Assembly (NCBI RefSeq): GCF_000473065.1
Contig: NZ_AXAZ01000019.1
Coordinates: 1 to 64,000, forward strand
Direction: 5' to 3'
Source of the DNA: Bradyrhizobium sp. WSM1743
GTDB lineage: Bacteria; Pseudomonadota; Alphaproteobacteria; Rhizobiales; Xanthobacteraceae
DNA: 64,000 bases
The position numbers and the translations under genes are program-made. Shown here piece after piece: positions 55,831-64,000 of this stretch. Below the pieces are notes generated by a model. That model was not told the DNA's origin, ran no database searches, and was given only the letters and a program-made list of their open reading frames with translations. Every line of letters starts with the position of its first letter. Position 1 is the first letter of the stretch.

Positions 55831-55849
55831 GTGGGGTCACCCTGGTATA

Positions 55850-55860
55850 GGTTTGTAACC
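55850..55860. promoter_or_regulatory. Weak dyad between azoR and HxlR genes
   Basis: GGTT-TGT-AACC, with an outer TGGT...ACCA match. It is short and may be chance, but it is the only dyad in the 83-base gap. The regulator encoded next door would need such a site. Confidence 0.3.
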
Positions 55861-55913
55861 AGCGCTACATGAGTGACTGTCGAAATCCCCGCAAGAACGC
55901 ACTTTCTTGAGCC

Positions 55914-56348
55914 ATGAGCACATTATTGAAACCTGGGAACACCGATTTGCCTGTCTCGCCAAGGCTGGTTCCAGGTCCGGATCAAAGGCCGGATCCGAAC
56001 CATGCGGACTGTCGCGGGGTTGCCTCCGTGCTGTCTCGCGTCGGCGACAAATGGAGCGTGTTCGTCATCATGATGCTGAGCGACGGGCCAAAGCGCTTCA
56101 ACGAGCTCAAGCGCATGATCAACGGCATCTCGCAGCGCATGCTGACCCTGACGCTGCGTGGGCTGGAGCGTGACGGCCTCGTCACGCGCACGATCTTTCC
56201 CACCATCCCGCCGCGGGTCGACTATGAGCTGACCGATCTCGGCCGCGGACTCCAGCAGCCGGTGAAAGCGCTCGGAGAGTGGGCGATCGCGCATCAGCAG
56301 CAAATCGCGGCGGCACGGGCGCGCTTCGACGAGCGCAACGACGGCTAA
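55914..56348 (+). CDS. HxlR family regulator next to azoR
   Basis: A 144-residue winged-helix protein: the N-terminal 30 residues are Pro-rich, then CRGVASVLSRVGDKWSVFVIMML with Cys33, FNELKRMINGISQRMLTLTLRGLERDGLVTR and PPRVDYELTDLGRGLQQPVKALG. Cys33 is in the position of the sensor Cys of YodB/HypR-type HxlR proteins. It probably represses the divergent azoreductase gene and senses quinones or electrophiles; inference by analogy. Confidence 0.88.
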   Translation: MSTLLKPGNTDLPVSPRLVPGPDQRPDPNHADCRGVASVLSRVGDKWSVFVIMMLSDGPKRFNELKRMINGISQRMLTLTLRGLERDGLVTRTIFPTIPPRVDYELTDLGRGLQQPVKALGEWAIAHQQQIAAARARFDERNDG

Positions 56349-56399
56349 AGCGGAGAATTAAGGGGTGGGCGCCTGCTCGTGCTGCGAGGTCGATTTTTA

Positions 56400-56642
56400 C
56401 CCTCCCCTGGAGGGGGAGGGCTATCGCACATGACTCGTGGCGGCGGGCTGCGCGCACGCCTCGTCCTTCGAGACGGCGCTTACGCGCCTCCTCAGGATGA
56501 GGCTAAGTAGCGTCAGTGCCTGTTGAAACTGCTGCCGCGCACTCCGCCCTCATCCTGAGGAGCCGCCTAAAAGCGGGCGTCTCGAAGGATGGCCGCAGGG
56601 AAAAGCTCTCATACGCGATGGCCCTGCCTGGAGGGGAGGGTA
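56400..56642. repeat. Large inverted intergenic repeat, family H
   Basis: Nested inverted arms: CCTCCCCTGGAGGGGGAGGG with CCTGCCTGGAGGGGAGGG at the ends, then CTCGTCCTTCGAGACGGCGC and its partner GCGTCTCGAAGGATGGCC, then CCTCCTCAGGATGAGG and CCTCATCCTGAGGAG in the centre. It can form a roughly 240-base cruciform or hairpin. It occupies most of the 311 bases between the HxlR gene and dprA; no gene is seen in that gap. Confidence 0.8.
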
Positions 56643-56659
56643 GAGTACGGGCCAGCTCA

Positions 56660-57778
56660 CTAAAGCAGCGACACCAAGCCGCCGCCATGACGTTCGAGCC
56701 GGCCGGCGAGCTCGAGCTCCAGCAGCACGGTGCGCACGATCGCGGGCGAGGCGCCTGACATCCGGACGAGATCGTCGATCGAGATCGGGGCCGGGCCGAG
56801 CAGGCCCGTGATCTGGTCGCGGTCATGGCTTTGCGGATCGCTTTCGAACGGCTCGCTGTCGGGCTCGCCAACGGGGTGCATCAGCGGCCGCTCCATGATC
56901 GGCTGCACCGCGTTGATGATGTCGGCAGCTTCCGTGACCAGCGTTGCGCCCTGCTTGATCAGGTCGTTGGTGCCGGCGGCGCGCGGATCGAGCGGGGAGC
57001 CCGGGACTGCGAACACCTCGCGTCCCTGTTCGGCTGCCATGCGTGCGGTGATCAGCGAGCCGGAGCGGTGCGCCGCTTCCACCACGACGACGCCGAGCGC
57101 GGCGCCCGAGATCAGCCGGTTGCGGCGGGGGAAATCGCGGGCGCGCGGCTCGTGGCCGAGCGGCATCTCGGAGATCGCAGCCCCCGCGTGATCGAGGATC
57201 GCGGCGACCAGGTCGCCGTGCTCGGGCGGATAGATGCAGTCATGGCCGCCGGCGAGCACGGCGATCGTGCCGCTCTCGATGCTGGTGCGATGTGCGGCCT
57301 GGTCGACGCCGCGCGCCAGCCCCGAGATGACGACAAAACCGGCTTCGCCAAGCTCACGCGCGAGCTGGCCGGCGAATTTCAGGCCGGCGCCGGAGGCGTT
57401 GCGCGAGCCGACGATCGCGATCATCGACCGCATCAAGGTTTTTGTGTCGCCGCGCACGGCAAGCAGCGGCGGCGCATCTTCGAGCGTTGCCAGCCGCGCC
57501 GGATAGCCATCCTCGCCGGGCGCGCGCCAGGCGATGCCGAACTTGCGGCTCGCGGCGAGCTCGGCCTTTGCCTCATCGACGCTACAGATGCGGCCCGACC
57601 GCGCCGCGCCGCCGCGGCGGGCGAGATCCGGCAGTCGCTCCAGCGCCGCGCGCGGGTTGCCGAAATGATCGACCAACGAACGGAAGGTGCGCGGCCCGAC
57701 ATTGTCGGAGCGGATCAGCCGCAGGCGGTCGATCCGCTCAGCCTCGGTCAGCTCCACGCTTGGGTTAATGGCGTCCAC
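56660..57778 (-). CDS. dprA: DNA-processing protein DprA
   Basis: A 372-residue Rossmann-fold protein that loads RecA onto incoming single-stranded DNA in transformation. N-terminal helical SAM-like part ([21 protein letters not shown]), core [34 protein letters not shown], the [20 protein letters not shown] motif, and a C-terminal winged-helix-like tail. Many non-competent bacteria keep it. Start: GTG with AAGGAGA in front, instead of the 70 extra upstream codons. Divergent from the amidase gene. Confidence 0.92.
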   Translation of the reverse strand: MDAINPSVELTEAERIDRLRLIRSDNVGPRTFRSLVDHFGNPRAALERLPDLARRGGAARSGRICSVDEAKAELAASRKFGIAWRAPGEDGYPARLATLEDAPPLLAVRGDTKTLMRSMIAIVGSRNASGAGLKFAGQLARELGEAGFVVISGLARGVDQAAHRTSIESGTIAVLAGGHDCIYPPEHGDLVAAILDHAGAAISEMPLGHEPRARDFPRRNRLISGAALGVVVVEAAHRSGSLITARMAAEQGREVFAVPGSPLDPRAAGTNDLIKQGATLVTEAADIINAVQPIMERPLMHPVGEPDSEPFESDPQSHDRDQITGLLGPAPISIDDLVRMSGASPAIVRTVLLELELAGRLERHGGGLVSLL

Positions 57779-57893
57779 GGCGTCTCCTTGCAGGGACAGC
57801 ATGGAACAACCTGAGGGCGTTGCGCAACAGGGACGTGCGCTTGCGCGGCGTCGTCCCGATGCTAAAAGCGATGGCAATAAGAAGGATTTTGCC

Positions 57894-59138
57894 ATGATCT
57901 CACTCGCCGACCTCCAGCGCCGCATCGAAGCGGGCGAGCTTTCGACTGATGCCGCCATCGCCCAGTCGCACGCGGCAATCGAGGCCAAGGAGAAGGACGT
58001 CCACGCCTTCGTCCGTCATGACAAGTCGGCGAAGGCGCAAGGCTCCGGTCCGCTGCGGGGCATCGCGGTCGGGATCAAGGACATCATCGATACCGCTGAC
58101 ATGCCGACCGAGATGGGCTCGGAGATCTATCGCGGCTGGCAGCCGCGCAGCGACGCACCTGTCGTGATGATGCTGAAGCGGGCAGGGGCCACCATCATCG
58201 GCAAGACAACCACGACCGCGTTCGCCTCGCGCGATCCGACCCCGACGCGCAATCCGCACAATCTGGGTCATTCGCCGGGCGGCTCCTCCTCTGGCTCGGC
58301 GGCGGCCGTTGGCGCCGGCATGATCCCGCTGGCGCTGGGCACCCAGACCGGTGGCTCGGTGATCCGGCCCGCGGCGTATTGCGGGACGGCAGCGATCAAG
58401 CCGTCGTTCCGGATGCTGCCGACGGTTGGCGTGAAGTGCTATTCGTGGGCGCTCGACACGGTCGGCCTGTTCGGCGCCCGGGCAGAGGATCTTGCGCGCG
58501 GGCTCTTGGCGATGACCGGCCGCAGCGAATTCTCGGATATCACGCCGGCGAAGTCGCCGCGGATTGGCGTGGTCCGGCAGGAGTTCGCGGGCGCGGTGGA
58601 GGCTGCGGCCGAGGAGGGGCTGCAAGCGGCAATCAAGGCGGCGATGCGCGCCGGTGCCAGCGTGCAGACCATCGATCTGCCCGAGGCCGTGCAGGAGGCC
58701 TGGCGCATCCACCCCATCATCCAGGACTTTGAGGCGCATCGCGCGCTCGCCTGGGAGTTTTCCGAGCGTCACGACGAGATCGCGCCGATGCTGCGCGCCA
58801 GTCTCGATGCGACGGTCCACCTGACGCCGAAGGAATATGACGAGGCGCGGCGGATCAGCCGTCGCGGCCGGCGCGAGCTCGGCGAGCTGTTCGAAGGTGT
58901 CGACGTGCTTCTGACCTATTCGGCGCCGGGCACGGCGCCGGCCAAGGAGCTCGCGACCACCGGCGACCCCCGCTATAACCGGCTCTGGACGCTGATGGGT
59001 AATCCTTGCGTCAACGTGCCGGCGCTGAAGGTCGGTGGCCTGCCTGTAGGCGTGCAGGTGATCGCGCGCTTCGGCAATGATCCGCTCGCGCTTGCGGCGG
59101 CCTGGTTCCTGGAGGAGGCGCTGGCGAAATCAGGCTAG
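57894..59138 (+). CDS. Amidase signature family hydrolase
   Basis: A 414-residue hydrolase of the amidase-signature family. The Ser-cisSer-Lys triad is readable: Lys62 in VGIKDII, Ser132 in the [12 protein letters not shown] loop, nucleophile Ser155 in [11 protein letters not shown]. These act on small amides or esters, or on glutamine in transamidation; it lacks gatB/gatC neighbours and is shorter than GatA, so a metabolic amidase is more likely. The ATG follows GAAGGATTTTGCC. Its end overlaps the convergent patatin gene by nine bases. Confidence 0.9.
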   Translation: MISLADLQRRIEAGELSTDAAIAQSHAAIEAKEKDVHAFVRHDKSAKAQGSGPLRGIAVGIKDIIDTADMPTEMGSEIYRGWQPRSDAPVVMMLKRAGATIIGKTTTTAFASRDPTPTRNPHNLGHSPGGSSSGSAAAVGAGMIPLALGTQTGGSVIRPAAYCGTAAIKPSFRMLPTVGVKCYSWALDTVGLFGARAEDLARGLLAMTGRSEFSDITPAKSPRIGVVRQEFAGAVEAAAEEGLQAAIKAAMRAGASVQTIDLPEAVQEAWRIHPIIQDFEAHRALAWEFSERHDEIAPMLRASLDATVHLTPKEYDEARRISRRGRRELGELFEGVDVLLTYSAPGTAPAKELATTGDPRYNRLWTLMGNPCVNVPALKVGGLPVGVQVIARFGNDPLALAAAWFLEEALAKSG

Positions 59139-60323
59139 CGCCGGTTCGGCGCGAGCTGCCTGTTGATCGCGCGCGGGCGCGTTGCCGCCGACGCCTTGCC
59201 CGAGCCAGCGCCCGGCGGCCTCGCGACCGCTCCGGTGCAGCGCGCGAATGAAGCCCCGGCCAAGATCAGTCGATGAGCGCTGCGCCAGGCCGTCAACGGA
59301 GTCTTCGGCCGCGATCCTGGAGAGCCGCAACGAAGGCGCAGCATGGGCCTGCGTCCATTCGATCGCCGCGATCTCGGCATTGAGCGCGGCGTTGGCCGCG
59401 ATCTGGTCGAGCCGGCGGTCGATCGCGGCGAGCGTGATCGGCACGTAGCTGTCGCGCGTCGGCGTGACCTGGACGAGCAGCAGATCGGTCGCCGCCGTTT
59501 CCTGCACCAGCCGCAGCAGCGGCGGATTGCCGCCAAGGCCGCCGTCCCAATAGGCTTCGCCGTCGATCTCGACCGCACAGTGGACCAGCGGCGGACAGGT
59601 CGAGGCGAGGGCGACGTCGGCGGTGATGGTGTCGTTGCGGAAGATCTGCTGCTGCCCGTCGCGGATCCGCGTTGCCGCGATCAGCAGCTTCGGGCATTTC
59701 GCGTCGTGCAAGGCCGCAAAATTGATGTGACGCGACAGCGCCTGCCGTAGCGGATCGAGATCGAACGGATCGAACTGCCCGGAGCGCAGGGTCGGGCCGA
59801 ACGCGACCGAGCTTCCCGCCGGCGAAAAGCCGCCGATCAGCATCAGCGAGCGGAACGAGGCCTCGTGCATCAGCCGGGTCCAGAACCGGTTCAGCCGCGA
59901 CCGGGCGCCTTCGCGGCCGCCTTCGGCAAGGCCGCACGCGAGCAACAGCGCATTGATGGCGCCGGCGCTGGCGCCGCTCACGGTGTCGATTGCGATGTCA
60001 GGCTCTTCCAGCAGCCGCTCCAGCACGCCCCAGGTGAAGGCGGCAAAGGTGCCGCCACCCTGCAGCGCCAGCGAAAGTTTTCGCGGCGGCCAGCGGTCGG
60101 AACGCGCCCGCGCGACCGGTGCAGCCTTGGTGGCCACGATATCGAGCGGAGCGGCGGCTGGCGCGACGGGCTCAGGCTGCGGCGCTGGCCGTGAAACAGG
60201 GGTAGGCGCCGGCGGCGGCGCGTCGGACCAGATGTTGGTCGCCGAGAGCAGCCGGCTTGCCGCGGTGCCGGCAGCACTTGGCGAACCATTCCCGTCATGC
60301 GCGCCGATCATCTTCTCGCTCAT
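59130..60323 (-). CDS. Patatin-like phospholipase
   Basis: A 397-residue protein with a disordered Pro/Ala-rich N-terminus (to about 80) and a patatin domain: glycine-rich oxyanion loop LALQGGGTFAAFTWG, nucleophile in the GASAGA elbow, and the DGGLGGNPP motif with the catalytic Asp. It hydrolyses phospholipid or polymer esters; no signal peptide is evident. Some patatin-like proteins of rhizobia associate with PHB depolymerisation, but that is only a possibility. Weak ribosome binding site before the ATG. Confidence 0.88.
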   Translation of the reverse strand: MSEKMIGAHDGNGSPSAAGTAASRLLSATNIWSDAPPPAPTPVSRPAPQPEPVAPAAAPLDIVATKAAPVARARSDRWPPRKLSLALQGGGTFAAFTWGVLERLLEEPDIAIDTVSGASAGAINALLLACGLAEGGREGARSRLNRFWTRLMHEASFRSLMLIGGFSPAGSSVAFGPTLRSGQFDPFDLDPLRQALSRHINFAALHDAKCPKLLIAATRIRDGQQQIFRNDTITADVALASTCPPLVHCAVEIDGEAYWDGGLGGNPPLLRLVQETAATDLLLVQVTPTRDSYVPITLAAIDRRLDQIAANAALNAEIAAIEWTQAHAAPSLRLSRIAAEDSVDGLAQRSSTDLGRGFIRALHRSGREAAGRWLGQGVGGNAPARDQQAARAEPALA

Positions 60324-60473
60324 TCTGAGCAACCGCGTAACGCCGTTTCCTGTGTCAGGATGACAGGCATGGAACCCGTTCGCTACTGTTTGCCCCAACT
60401 GGTACGAGAGTTGCGAACAGGATTTGGCAGATAATGCGGAAAGGGTGCGGCGGTATCCGTACTTTTTCCGGCT

Positions 60474-61070
60474 TCACGCCTTCTCGCCGATCCGGCTTTC
60501 CTTGCCCGCCTGCAAGCGCTTGATGTTCTCGCGATGCGCGTAGAACAGCAGCAGGGTCAGCACTGCTGCCAGTGCGGACAATGCGAGATGACCGAACCAC
60601 CACAGGAATATCGGCGTGATGAATGCCGCCACCAGCGCCGAGAGCGATGAGTAGCGGGTGGTGAAGGCGGTCGCCAGCCAAAGCACGCAGAACACCACGG
60701 CACCGGGCCAGAACAGGCCGAGCAGGATGCCGATATAGACCGCTACGCCCTTGCCGCCTTTGAATTTCAGCCAGACCGGGAAGAGATGGCCGAGGAACGC
60801 GCCGAGCCCGGCCACTATCGCGGCATTGGGGCCTGCGATGTAGCCGGCGATCACCACGGCCACGGTGCCCTTGAGCGCGTCGAACAGCAGGGTGCCCGCG
60901 GCAAGGCTCTTGCGTCCCGTGCGCAGCACATTGGTGGCACCGATGCTGCCGGAGCCGATCGAGCGGATATCCTGCGTGCCCGCGAGCCTGGTCAGAATCA
61001 GCCCGAACGGAATCGAGCCGAGGAGATAGCCGATGACGAAGGCCACCGGCAAAAATGCTTCAAGCCCCAT
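60474..61070 (-). CDS. plsY: Acyl-phosphate glycerol-3-phosphate acyltransferase
   Basis: A 198-residue five-pass membrane enzyme that moves an acyl group from acyl-phosphate to glycerol-3-phosphate, the first step of phospholipid synthesis. Motifs: [49 protein letters not shown]. The length is usual. The ATG is at [13 protein letters not shown]; the frame extends upstream through a repeat. PlsX, which makes the donor, is elsewhere. It follows the pyrC/pyrB pair, with a repeat between. Confidence 0.94.
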   Translation of the reverse strand: MGLEAFLPVAFVIGYLLGSIPFGLILTRLAGTQDIRSIGSGSIGATNVLRTGRKSLAAGTLLFDALKGTVAVVIAGYIAGPNAAIVAGLGAFLGHLFPVWLKFKGGKGVAVYIGILLGLFWPGAVVFCVLWLATAFTTRYSSLSALVAAFITPIFLWWFGHLALSALAAVLTLLLFYAHRENIKRLQAGKESRIGEKA

Positions 61071-61110
61071 AGCAGCAGCTCCATGCTGAACTGCAGCGGC
61101 GCGGGGAGGT

Positions 61111-61320
61111 GCACTCCCTCTCCCGCTTGATGTGAATGATGCTCCGGCGTCGGGACTCGGCTCCCTCTCCCGCTTGCGGGGGAGGGCTGGGGTGGGGGTG
61201 TCTCCGCGGCGGGGTTGTCGAGAAATGCGGAGGCTGTCCCTGGGTGGCAAGAACCCTCACCCGCCGCGCTCTGCGAGCGCGTCGGCCTCTCCCGCAAGCG
61301 GGAGAGGCGAAGCGAGCCCG
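61111..61320. repeat. Palindromic intergenic repeat, family D (copy 2, expanded)
   Basis: CTCCCTCTCCCGCTTGATGT, then CTCCCTCTCCCGCTTGCGGG and the mirrored GGCCTCTCCCGCAAGCGGGA at the right end. It contains an extra direct repeat of the left arm relative to the copy near 23451. Confidence 0.85.
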
Positions 61321-61354
61321 CGGCCCGACTGGTTCAATCAACAGGCATTCTGCT

Positions 61355-62662
61355 CTAGACATGCTCATAGACCGTTCGCCCACCGACAATGGTGCGCACC
61401 ACGCGGCCTGTAAAGCGGGCCTCGTCGAACGGGGTGTTCTTGCAGGGCGATTTGAGATCGGCTGGATCGACCACCCAGGGCGTATCGGGGTCGATCACGA
61501 TGACGTCGGCCGGGCTGCCGGCGCGCAGGGTTCCGCCCTGCAGCCCGAGCAGCTCGGCCGGCCGGGTCGACATCGCGCGGATCAGCGTCTTCAGTTCCAT
61601 CTCGCCATTATGCACCAGCCGTAAGCCGGCCGGCAGCATGGTCTCGAGGCCGACGGCGCCGGGTGCGGCTTCCGCGAACGGCAGGCGCTTGACCTCGACG
61701 TCCTGCGGATTGTGGTCGGACATGATGACGTCGAGCAGGCCGGAGGCGAGCGCCGCCACCACCGCGCGGCGGTCGTTCTCGGTGCGCAGGGGCGGCGACA
61801 GCTTCAGGAACGATCGGTAGGGGCCGATGTCGTTCTCGTTCAACGCCAGATGATTGATCGAGACCGAGGCGCTGACCGCGAGCCCGGCGTCACGGGCACG
61901 CTGGAGAATCTCCAGGGAGTCGATGCAGGTCAGCGAGGCCGCGTGGTAGCGGCCGCCGGTGAGCGCGACGAGGCGCAGATCGCGCTCCAGCATCACGGCT
62001 TCGGCGGCGTTCGGGATCCCCATCAGGCCGAGCCGGGTCGCGAACTCGCCCTCGTTCATCACGCCTTCGCCGACCAGGTTGGGATCCTCGGTGTGATGCA
62101 CGATCAGCGCGTCGAAGTCGCGGGCATAGGTGAGCGCGCGGCGCATCACCTGGGCGTTGGTCACGCTCTTGTCGCCGTCGCTGAAGGCGACCGCCCCGGC
62201 CGCCTTCAAGAGGCCGAACTCGGTCATCTCCTCACCGTGCATGCCTTTGGTGAGCGCGGCCATCGGCTGGATGTTGACGATCGCGGTGTCGCGGGCGCGG
62301 CGCATTACGAAATCGACCGTCGCCGAGTTATCGATCACCGGAGAAGTATCGGGCTGGCAGATGATGGTGGTGATGCCGCCGGTCGCCGCGGCCTGGCTCG
62401 CGGAGGCGAAGGTCTCGCGGTGGCTGAGACCGGGCTCGCCGACGAAAGCGCGCATGTCGATCAGGCCCGGCGCCACGATCTTGCCGGAGCAGTTGATGAT
62501 GTCGGTGCCCTCGGGGACGCCGGCCGCGCCGATGCCGCGGCGGGTCTCGCGGATGGTGCCGTCGGCGATCAGGACGTCACCGATGCCGTCGAAGTCCCTG
62601 GAGGGATCGACGACGCGGGCATTGGCGAGCAGGATGGGGCGGCGGTCGGTCAACATCGGCAT
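61355..62662 (-). CDS. pyrC: Dihydroorotase-like protein missing metal ligands
   Basis: A 435-residue amidohydrolase-fold protein next to pyrB. The usual HxH metal motif (DxHxHxREPG) reads DMRAFVGEPG at 69-78, so both histidines are gone. The later HICH-type motif reads RYHAASLT, so its second His is also changed, although SDHNPQD and VHHTEDPN remain. Such proteins in Pseudomonas (PyrC') are inactive and hold aspartate transcarbamoylase together. A true catalytic DHOase would have to lie elsewhere. It overlaps the pyrB stop by one base. Confidence 0.9.
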   Translation of the reverse strand: MPMLTDRRPILLANARVVDPSRDFDGIGDVLIADGTIRETRRGIGAAGVPEGTDIINCSGKIVAPGLIDMRAFVGEPGLSHRETFASASQAAATGGITTIICQPDTSPVIDNSATVDFVMRRARDTAIVNIQPMAALTKGMHGEEMTEFGLLKAAGAVAFSDGDKSVTNAQVMRRALTYARDFDALIVHHTEDPNLVGEGVMNEGEFATRLGLMGIPNAAEAVMLERDLRLVALTGGRYHAASLTCIDSLEILQRARDAGLAVSASVSINHLALNENDIGPYRSFLKLSPPLRTENDRRAVVAALASGLLDVIMSDHNPQDVEVKRLPFAEAAPGAVGLETMLPAGLRLVHNGEMELKTLIRAMSTRPAELLGLQGGTLRAGSPADVIVIDPDTPWVVDPADLKSPCKNTPFDEARFTGRVVRTIVGGRTVYEHV

Positions 62663-63609
62663 CACGCGTTCGGCAGGTTGCGGGCGAGCGCGTCCAGCAC
62701 GGCCATGCGCACGGCGACGCCCATCTCCACCTGTTCGCGGATCAGGGACTGCGCGCCGTCGGCCACGATCGAGTCGATCTCCACGCCGCGGTTCATGGGA
62801 CCTGGATGCATCACGAGGGCATCCGGCTTGGCGTAGGCGAGCTTCTTCTGGTCGAGCCCGAAATAGTGGAAATATTCCGATGACGAGGGCACGAAGGAGC
62901 CGTTCATGCGCTCGCGCTGCAGCCGCAGCATCATGACGATGTCGGCGCCCTCGAGACCCTCGCGCATGTCGCGCGCGACCTCGACGCCCATCCGCTCGAT
63001 GCCGGGGGGCAAGAGCGTGGAGGGGCCGACGACGCGGACGCGGGCGCCCATAGTGTTCAGCAGGATGATGTTGGAGCGGGCGACGCGCGAATGCAGCACG
63101 TCGCCGCAGATCGCGACCACGAGGCCCTCGATCCGCCCTTTGTTGCGGCGGATGGTGAGCGCATCCAGCAGCGCCTGGGTCGGATGCTCATGCGCGCCGT
63201 CGCCGGCATTGATCACGGAACCGTCAACCTTGCGCGCCAGCAGTTCCACCGCGCCCGAGGCGTGATGGCGCACCACCAGGATGTCCGGGTGCATCGCGTT
63301 CAGCGTCACCGCGGTGTCGATCAGGGTCTCGCCCTTGCGGATCGAGGACGAGGACACCGACATGTTCATGACGTCGGCGCCGAGCCGTTTGCCTGCGAGT
63401 TCGAACGAGGACTGGGTCCGGGTGGAGGCCTCGAAGAAAAGGTTCACCTGCGTCCGTCCCCGCAGGACGGTGCGCTTCTTGTCAACCTGGCGGTTGAGCT
63501 CGACATATTCTTCGGACAGGTCGAGGAGGCCGCTGATGTCGGCCGCGGAAAGGCCCTCGATGCCCAGCAAATGCCGGTGGCCGAGGACGAAGGTCGATTT
63601 CGATGTCAT
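62662..63609 (-). CDS. pyrB: Aspartate carbamoyltransferase, catalytic subunit
   Basis: A 315-residue enzyme that makes N-carbamoyl-L-aspartate from carbamoyl phosphate and aspartate. [10 protein letters not shown] (STRTQ at 62-66) binds carbamoyl phosphate, HPTQALLD at 142-149 and [12 protein letters not shown] complete the active site. No pyrI regulatory gene is present; instead pyrC-like follows with overlapping stop/start, the arrangement of class A ATCase complexes. The ATG at TSKSTFVLG is used, 13 codons inside the frame. Confidence 0.96.
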   Translation of the reverse strand: MTSKSTFVLGHRHLLGIEGLSAADISGLLDLSEEYVELNRQVDKKRTVLRGRTQVNLFFEASTRTQSSFELAGKRLGADVMNMSVSSSSIRKGETLIDTAVTLNAMHPDILVVRHHASGAVELLARKVDGSVINAGDGAHEHPTQALLDALTIRRNKGRIEGLVVAICGDVLHSRVARSNIILLNTMGARVRVVGPSTLLPPGIERMGVEVARDMREGLEGADIVMMLRLQRERMNGSFVPSSSEYFHYFGLDQKKLAYAKPDALVMHPGPMNRGVEIDSIVADGAQSLIREQVEMGVAVRMAVLDALARNLPNA

Positions 63610-63691
63610 TAAAGCCAGAGCTATAGGCGCGGATGGCGGGGGGAGCAAGGGGCAAAGGCGAGGAAGTGAGTTATCCCCTGATCTGTCTTGC

Positions 63692-63798
63692 TGTCATTCC
63701 GGGGCGATGCGAAGCATCGAACTTGGGGGTGCGCCCTTGCGCACCCGAGAATCTCGAGATTCCGGGTTCGGCTCTTCGAGCCGCCCCGGAATGACAGG
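63692..63798. repeat. Palindromic intergenic repeat, family E (copy 2)
   Basis: TGTCATTCCGGGGCGATGCG through to CCGCCCCGGAATGACAGGG, with inner GAATCTCGAGATTC and GGTGCGCCCTTGCGCACC. It sits between pyrB and the VanX-like gene. Confidence 0.87.
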
Positions 63799-63807
63799 GA
63801 AGCTTAG

Positions 63808-64000
63808 ATGCGCTCCATCAAGTCAATCTTGATCGCACTTGTAGCAATCAGCTCAATCTCCTCCGCCCACGCCCAATCTCTCCCCGGCGGCTTCGTGTAC
63901 TTGCGCGACATCGATGCCAGCATCATCCAGGACATCCGCTACGCCACATCGAACAATTTCGTCGGCCGGCCGCTTGCCGGCTACGGCGCCGGCGAATGCG
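63808..64000 (+). CDS. VanX-like D-alanyl-D-alanine dipeptidase (5' part)
   Basis: The first 64 codons of an exported M15D peptidase, cut by the window edge. A signal peptide (MRSIKSILIALVAISSIS, then SAHA) is followed by GGFVYLRDIDASIIQDIRYA and NNFVGRPLAGYGAGEC, the standard start of VanX/DdpX-type enzymes. These cleave D-Ala-D-Ala, normally to recycle peptidoglycan in non-resistant bacteria. The metal and catalytic residues lie beyond the window. The gene starts nine bases past a family E repeat. Confidence 0.85.
   Translation, partial: MRSIKSILIALVAISSISSAHAQSLPGGFVYLRDIDASIIQDIRYATSNNFVGRPLAGYGAGEC

Overview
The window looks like chromosome from a Bradyrhizobium-type alphaproteobacterium (inferred). 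Support comes from high GC, the single-copy cell-cycle genes mipZ, divK and pleD, a phasin, an EipB-type periplasmic protein, DUF1489, DUF3572 and DUF599 family genes, and many short palindromic intergenic repeats. I see no rRNA, tRNA, CRISPR array, intact insertion sequence or prophage. Most of it is ordinary core chromosome, with a few accessory or decaying spots.

Layout. 0-9 kb: DUF599 membrane protein, glutathione transferase, small conserved proteins, DUF1489 protein, panC, mipZ, an exported alpha/beta hydrolase, a VWA protein and a membrane J-domain protein. 9-17 kb: a D-Ala-D-Ala carboxypeptidase with a SPOR domain, a phasin with two putative PhaR-type operators, a Tad-like VWA protein, clpS and clpA, and a lipoprotein. 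17-26.5 kb: MFS exporter, aldo/keto reductase, an AraC regulator divergent from a nitrilase that is followed by a frame-broken aldoxime dehydratase, HAD phosphatase, lytic transglycosylase and an azlCD-like pair. 26.5-34.5 kb: TrmO-like protein, HIT protein, an acyl-transferase, GDPD, two RidA proteins around eipB, an ACT protein, and dinB with a DUF3572 gene. 34.7-36.5 kb: the divK-pleD operon, whose promoter region is rich in GANTC sites. 36.8-44 kb: a TetR/MFS pair with a clear operator, a large hybrid histidine kinase followed by a truncated response regulator and a transporter remnant, and a Bug-type binding protein. 44.4-53 kb: rpmG, a flavin monooxygenase, and the topA-rnr-DUF983-NUDIX run. 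53-64 kb: HxlR/SDR and azoR/HxlR divergent pairs, dprA, amidase, patatin, plsY, pyrC-like and pyrB, and the start of a VanX-like dipeptidase.

Functional themes. Cell division and envelope: mipZ, divK/pleD, dacF, lytic transglycosylase, eipB, plsY, vanX-like. Proteolysis and nucleic acid housekeeping: clpSA, topA, rnr, dprA, dinB. Pyrimidine synthesis: pyrB with a pyrC-like gene whose metal ligands are missing. Nitrile/aldoxime metabolism: nitrilase plus a broken oxd gene. Carbon storage: phasin. Three divergent regulator/target pairs carry readable inverted repeats between the genes.

Repeats of at least eight kinds fill the spaces between genes. Two kinds occur joined in the same order at two places. 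These repeats explain most of the intergenic sequence that does not encode anything visible. The best candidates for a second look are the metal-ligand-less dihydroorotase, the phasin operators, the broken aldoxime dehydratase, the degenerate two-component locus and the GANTC cluster ahead of divK. I did not find a clearly new multi-gene system.
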